Positions 56,409 to 64,000 of a stretch of 64,000 bases of DNA are shown here, in pieces (within the stretch, counting starts at the first letter, position 1; the number at the start of each line of letters is the position of its first letter). Made by a program: the position numbers and the translations under genes. The stretch spans positions 124,001-188,000 of the forward strand of contig NZ_VZOV01000003.1 of the NCBI RefSeq assembly GCF_008801915.1. Direction: 5' to 3'. Source of the stretch: Cupriavidus gilardii. Lineage in GTDB: Bacteria > Pseudomonadota > Gammaproteobacteria > Burkholderiales > Burkholderiaceae. The notes under the pieces are model-generated. The model was not told the origin of the DNA. It saw only the letters and a list, made by a program, of their open reading frames with translations, and did not search any database.

Positions 56409-56954
56409 CTAGCCGACCAGTCTGCCGCGCCGCACCCGCACGCCCTTGCGCGCGAGCTCGGGCGCCAGGCCGCTCAGCGTCGCCAGCGTATCGCCGCCAT
56501 TGGCATGGCAGATCGCCACGCCGAGCGCGTCGGCCGCGTCGGAGCTGGGATGGCCGGGCAGGGCCAGCAGCCGCGCCACCATCTCCTGCACCTGCGCCTT
56601 GTTGGCGCGGCCATAGCCGACCACGGCGACCTTCAACTGCAGCGCGGTGTATTCGAACACCGGCAGGCCATAGCCCACCAGCCCGCAGATCGCCGCGCCA
56701 CGGGCCTGTCCGAGCAGCAGCGTCGATTGCGGATTGACGTTGACGAACACCTTCTCGATCGCCGCGCAATCGGGCGCATAGGTTCGCGTGACCTCGGCAA
56801 TGCCGTCATACAGCGTCTTCAGACGCTCGGGCAGGCTGCCGTTGCCATCGCTCTTGATGGTGCCCGAGGCGACGTAGGCGAGCTTGTTGCCGTGCTTTTC
56901 GACCACGCCGAAGCCGGTGGTACGAAGGCCGGGGTCGATGCCGAGGATGCGCAT
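56409..56954 (-). CDS. ruvC: Crossover junction endodeoxyribonuclease RuvC
   Basis: A 181-residue Holliday junction resolvase. The four metal-binding acids are Asp7 (LGIDPG), Glu67 (AAIEKVF), Asp139 and Asp142 (SSDAADAL). It lies 344 bases after purH in the same direction. That gap (56955-57298) has one dispersed palindromic repeat and no gene I can see. Confidence 0.95.
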   Translation of the reverse strand: MRILGIDPGLRTTGFGVVEKHGNKLAYVASGTIKSDGNGSLPERLKTLYDGIAEVTRTYAPDCAAIEKVFVNVNPQSTLLLGQARGAAICGLVGYGLPVFEYTALQLKVAVVGYGRANKAQVQEMVARLLALPGHPSSDAADALGVAICHANGGDTLATLSGLAPELARKGVRVRRGRLVG

Positions 56955-57161
56955 TGAGCTAGGAGAGGTGGCGATGGGGTAGTGTAGGTGGATTTGGTGG
57001 CGGGCGCTGCGCGATTGTCGTCGCGCATGGCGCGGGGGTATCGGAGTATCGACCGATGTTACCCTTTCCCGAGCCCTTTCCGATCCCTTCTTCGGCCATG
57101 CAGGACCGGGAGTCGAGGCGGGCCACCGAGCGCGCTACCGAAGCATCGGAGGCCCGGGGCA

Positions 57162-57210
57162 TTCTCCCTCTCCCGCTTGCGGGGGAGGGCAGGGGAGAGG
57201 ACAGCCGGTG
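57162..57210. repeat. Dispersed palindromic repeat, best copy
   Basis: CTCCCTCTCCCGCTTGCGGG then GGAGGGCAGGGGAGAGG form an almost complete hairpin between purH and ruvC. It may end purH transcription; related copies are at 12238 and 52490. Confidence 0.65.
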
Positions 57211-57298
57211 CTCGCCGAACTGCGCGTTCGTACCGCTCATTCGATCTGCTCGCCCGGCTGCGAGCGGCGCGTTGCCGCTCGGTCCCCTTGGTCCGGAC

Positions 57299-58873
57299 TC
57301 AATGCCGGAAATGCCGCGTACCGGTCAGCACCATCGCGATATTGCGCTCGTCGGCGGCGGCGATGACTTCGTCGTCGCGCATCGAGCCGCCCGGCTGGAT
57401 CACGCAGGTCGCGCCCGCGTCGACCACCACGTCCAGGCCGTCGCGGAACGGGAAGAAGGCATCGGAGGCGACCGCCGAGCCGGCCAGCGTCAGGCCGGCG
57501 TTCTGCGCCTTGATGCTGGCGATGCGGGCCGAGTCGACGCGGCTCATCTGGCCGGCGCCGACGCCCAGCGTCATGCCGCCGCCGCAGAACACGATGGCGT
57601 TCGACTTGACGAACTTGGCGACGCGCCACGCGAACAGCAGATCGCTCATTTCCTTCGGCGTCGGATGACGCTTGGTGACGACGCGCAGCTCCGACGGCTG
57701 CACGTTCTTCGCGTCCGGGCTCTGCAGCAGCAGGCCGCCGCCGACGCGCTTCAGGTCATACTGGTTGACGCCCTTGCCGAGCGGAATTTCCAGCAGGCGC
57801 ACGTTCTGCTTGGCGGCGAACACCTCGCGTGCTTGCGCGCTGAACGACGGCGCGATCAGCACCTCGACGAACTGTCTGGCGACCGCCTGCGCGGCCGTGC
57901 CGTCGAGTTCGACGTTGAACGCGATGATGCCGCCGAAGGCCGACGTCGAATCGGTCTTGAACGCCTTCTCGTAGGCCTCCAGCGCATTGGCGCCGATCGC
58001 CACGCCGCAGGGGTTGGCGTGCTTGATGATGACGCAGGCGGCGCCGTCGGCGGCCTCGAAGGACTTGACGCATTCCCATGCCGCGTCGGCGTCCGCGATG
58101 TTGTTGTACGACAGCTCCTTGCCCTGCAGCTGCACGTAGTTGGCCAGCGCGCCGTCGACCGCCTTCAGGTCGCGGTAGAACGCCGCCGACTGGTGCGGGT
58201 TCTCGCCGTAGCGCATTTCCTGCACCTTCTCGAAGGCCAGGTTCAGCGTCTGCGGATAGGCGCTGCGCGCCTGGTGCGACTTGTCCGCGCCGAGGCTGGT
58301 CAGGTAGTTGGTGATCGCGCCATCGTATTGCGCGGTATGCGCGAACACCTTGGTGGCCAGCCGGAAGTTGGTGTCGTAGCCGACCTGGTTGCCGTTGGCG
58401 CGCATTTCCTCGAGCACCGGCGCGTAGTCGGCCGGGTCGACGATCACCGTCACGTCGCGATGGTTCTTCGCCGCCGAACGCAGCATGGTCGGGCCGCCGA
58501 TGTCGATGTTCTCGATCGCGTCGGGCAGCGTGCAGTCGTCCTTGGCGACGGTCTGCTGGAACGGGTACAGGTTGACCACCAGCAGGTCGATGGTCGGGAT
58601 GTCGTGCTGGGCCAGCGCGGCCATGTGCTCCGGCAGGTCGCGGCGCGCCAGGATGCCGCCGTGCACCTTCGGGTGCAGCGTCTTGACGCGGCCGTCCAGC
58701 ATCTCGGGGAAGCCGGTGTAGTCGGCCACTTCCGTGACAGGCAGGCCGGCATCGGCGAGCAGTTTGGCGGTGCCGCCGGTGGAGAGCAGCGTCACGCCGA
58801 GCGCATGCAGTTCGCGCGCGAAGTCGACGATGCCGGTCTTGTCGGAAACGGAGAGAAGGGCTTGCTTGATCAT
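57299..58873 (-). CDS. purH: Bifunctional AICAR transformylase / IMP cyclohydrolase
   Basis: A 524-residue enzyme of the last two steps of IMP synthesis. N-terminal IMP cyclohydrolase: [20 protein letters not shown] and [10 protein letters not shown]-terminal formyltransferase: [13 protein letters not shown] and the [12 protein letters not shown] region. Length is standard. It lies 16 bases after fis and is probably the last gene of the dusB-fis-purH operon. Confidence 0.96.
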   Translation of the reverse strand: MIKQALLSVSDKTGIVDFARELHALGVTLLSTGGTAKLLADAGLPVTEVADYTGFPEMLDGRVKTLHPKVHGGILARRDLPEHMAALAQHDIPTIDLLVVNLYPFQQTVAKDDCTLPDAIENIDIGGPTMLRSAAKNHRDVTVIVDPADYAPVLEEMRANGNQVGYDTNFRLATKVFAHTAQYDGAITNYLTSLGADKSHQARSAYPQTLNLAFEKVQEMRYGENPHQSAAFYRDLKAVDGALANYVQLQGKELSYNNIADADAAWECVKSFEAADGAACVIIKHANPCGVAIGANALEAYEKAFKTDSTSAFGGIIAFNVELDGTAAQAVARQFVEVLIAPSFSAQAREVFAAKQNVRLLEIPLGKGVNQYDLKRVGGGLLLQSPDAKNVQPSELRVVTKRHPTPKEMSDLLFAWRVAKFVKSNAIVFCGGGMTLGVGAGQMSRVDSARIASIKAQNAGLTLAGSAVASDAFFPFRDGLDVVVDAGATCVIQPGGSMRDDEVIAAADERNIAMVLTGTRHFRH

Positions 58874-58889
58874 GGTGATGGAGGACGCT

Positions 58890-59123
58890 TCAAAGTAAAC
58901 CGTGCTGCTGCAGCTTCTTGCGCAGCGTATTGCGATTGATGCCGAGATAGGCCGCGGCCAGCGACTGGTTGCGGTCGGCACGCGCCATCACCGTTTCCAG
59001 CAGCGGCCGTTCCACCGCCTCCAGCACCATGTTGTACATGTTCGACGGCTGCTCGCCGTCCAGATCGCGGAAGTAGGCGCTCAGGCTGTCCCGGATGCAT
59101 TGGTCGATAACGTTGCGGCTCAT
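58890..59123 (-). CDS. fis: Fis-family nucleoid/DNA-binding protein
   Basis: A 77-residue Fis-type protein. The C-terminal helix-turn-helix is [20 protein letters not shown]; the N-terminal beta-hairpin arm of enteric Fis is shortened, as is common in betaproteobacteria. Its start overlaps the dusB stop by 4 bases, giving the conserved dusB-fis pair. Confidence 0.93.
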   Translation of the reverse strand: MSRNVIDQCIRDSLSAYFRDLDGEQPSNMYNMVLEAVERPLLETVMARADRNQSLAAAYLGINRNTLRKKLQQHGLL

Positions 59124-60178
59124 GCGGCAAGCAACTCCCTGTTGTTGTTGTTCGATGCGCCGGTCTGTGCGTCGCCTTCGTCGACATACACCAGCCGGTC
59201 GGACAGCGCGGCCTGCTCGTCGAAGAAAGCGTTGACGGCGGCCAGCTGCGCCTCGGTGCTTTCCAGTGTGTTCATCCGGTGCCGGAACAGATTGGCACCC
59301 TTGAGTCCGCGCGTGTACCAGGCAATATGCTTGCGCGCGGTACGCACGCCGGTGAATTCGCCGTAAAAGGCGTAGTGGTCCTGCAGATGCGCGTTCATGA
59401 TCGCGCGGATCTCGGCCACCTCCGGCGGCGGCAGCTGCTCGCCGGTTTCGAGGAAATGCGCGATCTCGCGGAACAGCCACGGGCGTCCCTGCGCGGCGCG
59501 GCCGATCATGATCGCGTCGGCGCCGGTGACCGCAAGCACGTGCCGCGCCTTCTGCGGCGTCGTGATGTCGCCGTTGGCGACCACCGGGATGCGGATCGCG
59601 TCCTTGACCGCGGCAATGGTCTCGTATTCGGCTTCGCCGTGATACAGGTCGGCGCGCGTGCGGCCGTGCACGGTCAGCATGCTGATGCCGGCGGCCTCGG
59701 CCATGCGCGCGACGCGCACCGCGTTGCGGTTCTGCCGGTCCCAGCCGGTGCGGATCTTCAGCGTGACCGGCACGCGGTCGCCGACCGCGCCGACCACCGC
59801 CTCGACGATGCGCACCACCAGCGGCTCGTTCTGCAGCAGCGCCGACCCGGCCGCGACATTGCAGACCTTCTTGGCCGGGCAGCCCATGTTGATATCGATG
59901 ATCTGCGCGCCGCGGTCGACGTTGTAGCGCGCCGCCTCGGCCATCATGCCGGGTTCGGCGCCGGCGATCTGCACCGCGATCGGCTCGACCTCGCCGTCAT
60001 GGTTGGCACGGCGCATGGTCTTTTCGCTCTTCCACAACTGGGCGTTGGAGGCGACCATCTCCGAGACCGCGTAGCCCGCGCCGAGCTTCTTGCAAAGCTG
60101 GCGGAAGGGGCGGTCCGTGACGCCGGCCATCGGCGCGACGAACAGGTTGTTGCGAAGGAGATGAGGTCCGATTTGCAC
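59120..60178 (-). CDS. dusB: tRNA-dihydrouridine synthase B
   Basis: A 352-residue FMN enzyme that reduces uridines in the tRNA D-loop. It has the start LFVAPMAGVTDRPFRQLCK, catalytic Cys100 in INMGCPAKKVCN, and GRAAQGRPWLF. It is the first gene of the operon with fis and purH. A promoter lies about 135 bases upstream. The C-terminus is longer than usual by some 20 residues and ends in an Asn-rich stretch. Confidence 0.94.
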   Translation of the reverse strand: MQIGPHLLRNNLFVAPMAGVTDRPFRQLCKKLGAGYAVSEMVASNAQLWKSEKTMRRANHDGEVEPIAVQIAGAEPGMMAEAARYNVDRGAQIIDINMGCPAKKVCNVAAGSALLQNEPLVVRIVEAVVGAVGDRVPVTLKIRTGWDRQNRNAVRVARMAEAAGISMLTVHGRTRADLYHGEAEYETIAAVKDAIRIPVVANGDITTPQKARHVLAVTGADAIMIGRAAQGRPWLFREIAHFLETGEQLPPPEVAEIRAIMNAHLQDHYAFYGEFTGVRTARKHIAWYTRGLKGANLFRHRMNTLESTEAQLAAVNAFFDEQAALSDRLVYVDEGDAQTGASNNNNRELLAA

Positions 60179-60314
60179 GGCTAGGGTCCGGCGACGTCCA
60201 GAAAGGCTGGCCGTGACCGGCCGCCCAGCAGCGGTGTCACGGATCGAATGGCGAAAGGCATGCCCGGCCGAAGCAGCGTCGGCGGTGAAGCGGGGGGCAT
60301 GTGCGAGGGCGGGA

Positions 60315-60344
60315 TTTTACCGCTAAACCAGCCGGCTGCCCAAG
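60315..60344 (-). promoter_or_regulatory. Promoter candidate of dusB-fis-purH
   Basis: On the minus strand TTGGGC (60339-60344) and TAAAAT (60315-60320) are 18 bases apart. The expected transcript has a leader of about 130 bases before dusB. The 280-base gap to the upstream gene holds nothing else clear. Confidence 0.5.
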
Positions 60345-60458
60345 AAATAAGCAGGGCCGATGTGCTGCGGCGCCACATCGACCCGAGCGGCCGCATCGGG
60401 CGATCCGGGCCGCAGCCCAGGCCGTCTCGCTGCCGGTCACCGCGCGGCGGCGGCCGGC

Positions 60459-61778
60459 TCAGCGGCGCATGCCGTAGATCATCTGGTGCGCCAGCGCGTG
60501 CTTCAGCGGCGACAGGCAGGCCAGCGCGGCCAGCGAGGCACCGCGCGCGTGCGCGGCCAGCGGATAGGGGATGCCGAACACGCGCGGCAGCAGGTCGGTG
60601 ACGCCGATGGTCATCGCGCGGTCGACCCGGTGGCGCGTGCCGAAGGCGGCCAGCGCCTGCGGCGTGCAGGCGGTGCGCAGCTCGTCCGCCAGCGCGAATG
60701 CATCGCGCAGCCCCAGGTTCAGACCCTGGCCGGCGACCGGGTGCAGGGTCTGCGCGGCGTTGCCGATCGCCACCAGCCGGCCCTTGACGGTCAGCTGCGC
60801 GGCATTGAGGCCCAGCGGGAAGGCGTGGCGCTTGCCCACCCGCGTGAATCGGCCCATGCGCGGGCCGAAGACCTCGCCGAGTTCGGCCAGAAAGCGGGCG
60901 TCGTCGAGCGCAAGGCGCCGCGCTGCTTCTTCCGGCGAGCAGCACCAGACCAGCGCATAGCCCGAGCCGCCGTCGCCATGCGGGTCGTCGTCCAGATCAT
61001 GGGGCAGCAGCGCGAGCGGACCCTGCTCGGTGAAGCGTTCCCATGCCCAGCCGGGCATCGGATGGCTGCAGGCGACATGCGAGACGATCGCGGTCTGCCC
61101 GTAGTCGCGACGGCGCGTGCCGCTGGCCCCGGCCGCGGCCATGCGCGCCACCTGCTGATGGAACAGCCCGCCCTCGGCCTGCACCGCCAGGCGCGCGCCC
61201 AGGCGCACCGGCTGGCCATCGGGTCCTGCGCCGCGCAATTGCACCGGCGCGGTATCGGGCGAGCCGGCGGCGACGGCCTCGGACGAAGCGCCGGGGGGGG
61301 CGTGCCGTGACTCGCCGACCGCGCGCGCATCGCGCTCGTCAACCTGGTCGATCGCATCGATGCGCGTGTCGAACGCCCGCACCAGACGCTGCTGGCCGCC
61401 GGCGCGCCACAGCGCGTGTTCGAGCGCCGCGCACAAGTCGCCGTAGCGGACCACATAGCCGAGCGCCGGGATGCCGTAGTCGTCGTGATGCAGCTTGACG
61501 TGGCCGAAGCGGCCGCGCTGCGACACATGGATATGCTCGATCGGCGTCGCCGCCGCGGGCCATGCATCGAGCTGGGCCAGCAGATCGCGGCTGCCATGCG
61601 ACAGCGCGATCGCGCGTGGATCGCGGGCGGCGCGCGCCGGCGTGGCCGCGTCGATCAGCGCGATGCGCCATGGGCTGGTCTGCAGCAGCCGGCAGGCCAG
61701 CGCGAGGCCCACCGGGCCGCCGCCGACGATGGCGACATCGCAGGCGTCGCCGTGCAGTTCAGGGCTGGGCTGGGTCAT
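60459..61778 (-). CDS. UbiH/UbiF-type FAD monooxygenase (ubiquinone biosynthesis hydroxylase family)
   Basis: A 439-residue flavoprotein. FAD motif VAIVGGGPVGLALACRLL at the start, DG-type region around YGQTAIVSHV, and the second FAD motif LVAIGNAAQTLHPVAGQGLN. It hydroxylates the ubiquinone ring precursor; which position (UbiH, UbiF, UbiI) cannot be told. A Ser/Ala/Pro-rich insert near residues 160-190 carries a run of eight G (61293-61300). The start at 61778 overlaps the upstream gene's end by 20 bases. Confidence 0.87.
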   Translation of the reverse strand: MTQPSPELHGDACDVAIVGGGPVGLALACRLLQTSPWRIALIDAATPARAARDPRAIALSHGSRDLLAQLDAWPAAATPIEHIHVSQRGRFGHVKLHHDDYGIPALGYVVRYGDLCAALEHALWRAGGQQRLVRAFDTRIDAIDQVDERDARAVGESRHAPPGASSEAVAAGSPDTAPVQLRGAGPDGQPVRLGARLAVQAEGGLFHQQVARMAAAGASGTRRRDYGQTAIVSHVACSHPMPGWAWERFTEQGPLALLPHDLDDDPHGDGGSGYALVWCCSPEEAARRLALDDARFLAELGEVFGPRMGRFTRVGKRHAFPLGLNAAQLTVKGRLVAIGNAAQTLHPVAGQGLNLGLRDAFALADELRTACTPQALAAFGTRHRVDRAMTIGVTDLLPRVFGIPYPLAAHARGASLAALACLSPLKHALAHQMIYGMRR

Positions 61779-62232
61779 CGTTGGCACCTCCGGCATCGGC
61801 ACCGCTCACTGCGGCGTCGCCGCGCTGCCAGCACACCACGTCCTCGCGCGTCCTGCCGTTGCGCGCATCGCGCAGGGCGTTGTCGAGCAGCGCCTGATCG
61901 AAGCCGGGCAGCGCGCGCAGGCGCGACAGCAGCGCCTCGTGATTGACCGCGTCGAGCGGCGTCACGCAGCCTTGCTGGCGGCCGTCGGGGCGTTCCTCGC
62001 CGACCAGGATCAGCCAGGCCCTGCCGGTCCACGGTGCGCGCCGCGATACGCGCGCCACCACGCGCTCCAGCGCCTGCCATTCGAGCTCTTCGCGCTGGCC
62101 ATCGGGACGATGCACCACCACGCGGTCGTCGAACAGATTGACGATGAACGGCTGTTCCGGCTCCGCCTGCGTCCGCGACGCCGCCGCATTGTCATCGGCA
62201 CCGCCGAACAGTTTTCTCAACCAGCTGACCAT
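61759..62232 (-). CDS. Conserved hypothetical protein between pepP and ubiH
   Basis: A 157-residue cytosolic protein, not recognised. The head SWLRKLFGG is amphipathic and basic; the middle QPFIVNLFDDRVVVHRPDG and APWTGRAWLILVGEE look like mixed beta strands. Its ATG shares an A with the pepP stop (TGATG), so it is translated by coupling with pepP. The 3' end overlaps the ubiH-type gene. Likely a small accessory protein of this operon. Confidence 0.8.
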   Translation of the reverse strand: MVSWLRKLFGGADDNAAASRTQAEPEQPFIVNLFDDRVVVHRPDGQREELEWQALERVVARVSRRAPWTGRAWLILVGEERPDGRQQGCVTPLDAVNHEALLSRLRALPGFDQALLDNALRDARNGRTREDVVCWQRGDAAVSGADAGGANDDPAQP

Positions 62233-63617
62233 CACTTCTCACTCCGTTCGCGCATCAGTGCCTCGATCTCGTCCCCGTCGACCGGGACGCCGCGCGTCAT
62301 CAATTCACAGGGGCCGTCGGCCGTGACCACCGCGTCGTCCTCGATGCGGATGCCGATATGCCAGTAGCGTTCCGGCACGTTCTCGGCCGGCCGGACGTAG
62401 ATGCCGGGCTCGATCGTCAGCACCATGCCGGCCTCGAGCGGCCGCCACGGGCGCTCGCCCTCGGCCGGTGCGGGGCCGGGCACGCGGTACTCGCCGACGT
62501 CGTGCACATCCATGCCGAGCCAATGGCCGGTGCGATGCATGTAGAAACGCCGATAGCTGCCGCTGGCGATCACGTCGTCCACGCCGCCTTCCTTGTCGCG
62601 GTCCAGCAGGCCGGTGTCGAGCATGCCTTGCGCGAGCACGCGCACCGCGGCGTCATGCGGCACGTTGTACGGCACGCCGGCGCGCGTCTCGTCGATGGCG
62701 GCCTGCTGCGCCGCCAGCACCAGATCGTAGAGTTCGCGCTGCGCCGGCGAGAAGCGGCCCGACACCGGAAAGGTCCGCGTGATATCGGACGCGTAGCCGT
62801 CCAGTTCGCAGCCGGCGTCGATCAGGCACAGGTCGCCGTCACGCAGTTCGGCGGGGCCCGCGCGATAGTGCAGCACGCAGGCATTGGGACCGGCGGCGAC
62901 GATCGAGTTGTAGGCCACGCTCTGCGCGCCGTTGCGGCGGAATTCGTACAGCAGCTCGGCTTCCAGATGGTATTCGCGCAGCCCGGCGCGGCTGGCCTGC
63001 ATCGCGCGCACATGCGCCTGCGCGGAGATCTGCGCGGCGCGGCGCATGATGCCGAGCTCGCCGGCATCCTTGAACAGCCGCATCTCGTCGAGCAGCGTGC
63101 GGATATCGAGCGCGCTGGATGGCGCCACCACGCCGGCGCGGCCTTGCGTGCGTACGGCATCGAGCCAGCGGCGTACCTGCATGTCGATGCGGGTCGACGC
63201 GGCCAGCGGATAGGCGATCAGATTCTGGTTGGCGAGCAGCTGCGGCAACTGCGCATCGATCTCCTCGATCGCATGGGCCTCGTCGAAGCCGAACACCTCT
63301 CGCGCGGCTTCGGGGCCGTAGCGGAAGCCGTCCCAGATCTCGCGCTCTTCGTGCTTGGGGCGGCAGAACAGGATGCTGCGGTCGGCGCCGCCGGCCGGCG
63401 CGGCGATCAGCACCAGCACCGCCTCGGGCTCGGTGAAGCCGCTCAGGTAATAGAAGTAGCTGTCGTGCCGGTACGGGAAGTCGCTGTCGCGGTTGCGCAT
63501 CGCTTCCGGTGCCGTGGGCAGGATCGCGACGCCGCCGCCGGCGGCGCGCAGGTGATCGAGCACACGGGCGCGGCGCGCGCGACAGGCCTGGAGGAGGGCG
63601 GAATCTGGTGCGGACAT
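62232..63617 (-). CDS. pepP: Xaa-Pro aminopeptidase P
   Basis: A 461-residue M24 metallopeptidase that removes N-terminal residues before proline. The pita-bread metal ligands are in LIDAGCELDGYASDITRTFP (two Asp), GHWLGMDVHDVG (His), LTIEPGIYV (Glu) and GIRIEDD (Glu). N-terminal AMP_N domain: FPYRHDSYFYYLSGFTEPEA. I chose ATG 63617 (MSAPDSALLQ); an in-frame ATG at 63635 would add six residues. It is followed by the coupled unknown gene and ubiH, a common gene order in this group. Confidence 0.93.
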   Translation of the reverse strand: MSAPDSALLQACRARRARVLDHLRAAGGGVAILPTAPEAMRNRDSDFPYRHDSYFYYLSGFTEPEAVLVLIAAPAGGADRSILFCRPKHEEREIWDGFRYGPEAAREVFGFDEAHAIEEIDAQLPQLLANQNLIAYPLAASTRIDMQVRRWLDAVRTQGRAGVVAPSSALDIRTLLDEMRLFKDAGELGIMRRAAQISAQAHVRAMQASRAGLREYHLEAELLYEFRRNGAQSVAYNSIVAAGPNACVLHYRAGPAELRDGDLCLIDAGCELDGYASDITRTFPVSGRFSPAQRELYDLVLAAQQAAIDETRAGVPYNVPHDAAVRVLAQGMLDTGLLDRDKEGGVDDVIASGSYRRFYMHRTGHWLGMDVHDVGEYRVPGPAPAEGERPWRPLEAGMVLTIEPGIYVRPAENVPERYWHIGIRIEDDAVVTADGPCELMTRGVPVDGDEIEALMRERSEK

Positions 63618-63750
63618 GAGGGGACCGACTCGCATCGGGCAGGCAGTGAGCAATGGCCCGATTCTAACGCCGGTCGCGGCGAAAGCCTGCAGCCCCCGCC
63701 TGCGGTCGCCCCGCGCTGGCGGCACGACAGCATTGCAGCGCGCGGCGCCG

Positions 63751-63999
63751 CTACCGCGACAGCGCGGCGTCGAGCGCGGCCAGTTGCGCCGGCGTGCCGA
63801 CGTTCTCCCAGCGGCCGGCGAAGCGCTCGCCCGTGGCCAGGCCGGCCGCGATGGCGGCGCGGTAGAACGGCGTCATCGCGACCTTCTGCCCAGGCGCGAT
63901 GCCGGCGAAGGTGCGGGTGTCGTACAGGCCGATATTGCCGAAGGTCAGGCGGGCGGCGCCGTCGGCCAGCGGCGCCTCGCCGGGCAGCGACAGCATGCC
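63751..63999 (-). CDS. MurU-like nucleotidyltransferase, C-terminal part (runs off window)
   Basis: The last 82 residues of a sugar-phosphate nucleotidyltransferase: LTFGNIGLYDTRTFAGIAPG, then RWENVGTPAQLAALDAAL. The end pattern matches N-acetylmuramate 1-phosphate uridylyltransferase MurU and related mannose-1-phosphate guanylyltransferases. The catalytic N-terminus is beyond the window. In this group it usually neighbours pepP, 134 bases away. Confidence 0.8.
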   Translation of the reverse strand, partial: GMLSLPGEAPLADGAARLTFGNIGLYDTRTFAGIAPGQKVAMTPFYRAAIAAGLATGERFAGRWENVGTPAQLAALDAALSR

Positions 64000-64000
64000 G

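Overview
The window is about 64 kb of GC-rich chromosome from a betaproteobacterium of the Burkholderiaceae, most likely Cupriavidus or a close relative. This is inferred from gene content: a five-step hut pathway with hutF, a tetronate (otn/ltn/den) operon, a cys operon with a DUF934 gene, a Bug-type solute receptor beside an amidase, and the dusB-fis-purH-ruvC order. No species can be named from sequence alone.

Layout. 1-2.2 kb: end of a branched-chain amino acid ABC transporter (livM partial, livG, livF) and its terminator. 2.3-6.5 kb: a DUF4440 protein, argD with an unusual promoter/leader-ORF/terminator module in front, and a flavin reductase divergent from an NAD-binding protein. 6.6-18.3 kb: a histidine-utilisation regulon made of a NitT/TauT-type ABC transporter, hutC and hutHUDIFG. 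Three similar inverted repeats, before the transporter and before hutH, are probable HutC operators. 18.4-29.4 kb: metalloprotease, nfsB, alcohol dehydrogenase, two LysR regulators, a Fic protein, a Bug receptor plus amidase, the C-terminal stub of an aadA-like gene, an MFS carrier and a LysE exporter. 29.4-36.4 kb: tetronate operon (denD, otnI, MFS, otnC, otnK, ltnD, GntR regulator) that turns D-erythronate and L-threonate into dihydroxyacetone phosphate.

36.7-40.2 kb is a small, visibly AT-richer, decayed genomic island next to tRNA-Leu(CAA). It has a frameshifted integrase N-terminus beside the tRNA, a 15/16-base copy of the tRNA 3' end at the far side, and orphan membrane-protein genes including a TPR/coiled-coil protein.

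40.3-45.2 kb: HNH nuclease, a 3-hydroxyacid dehydrogenase-type reductase, a LivK-type receptor with five tandem 11-bp repeats upstream, a methyltransferase and a CysB-type regulator. 45.3-52.4 kb: assimilatory sulfate reduction (TauE permease, cysI, DUF934, cysH, cysD, cysN, siroheme methyltransferase), divergent from the CysB regulator. 52.5-64 kb: core genes, all on the minus strand: a periplasmic protein, ruvB, ruvA, a glycerophosphodiesterase lipoprotein, ruvC, purH, fis, dusB, a ubiH-type hydroxylase, an unknown protein, pepP and the end of a MurU-like nucleotidyltransferase.

The points most worth a second look are the argD leader module, the HutC operator set that ties a NitT/TauT transporter to histidine catabolism, the decayed tRNA-Leu island, the aadA remnant and the 11-bp repeat array.
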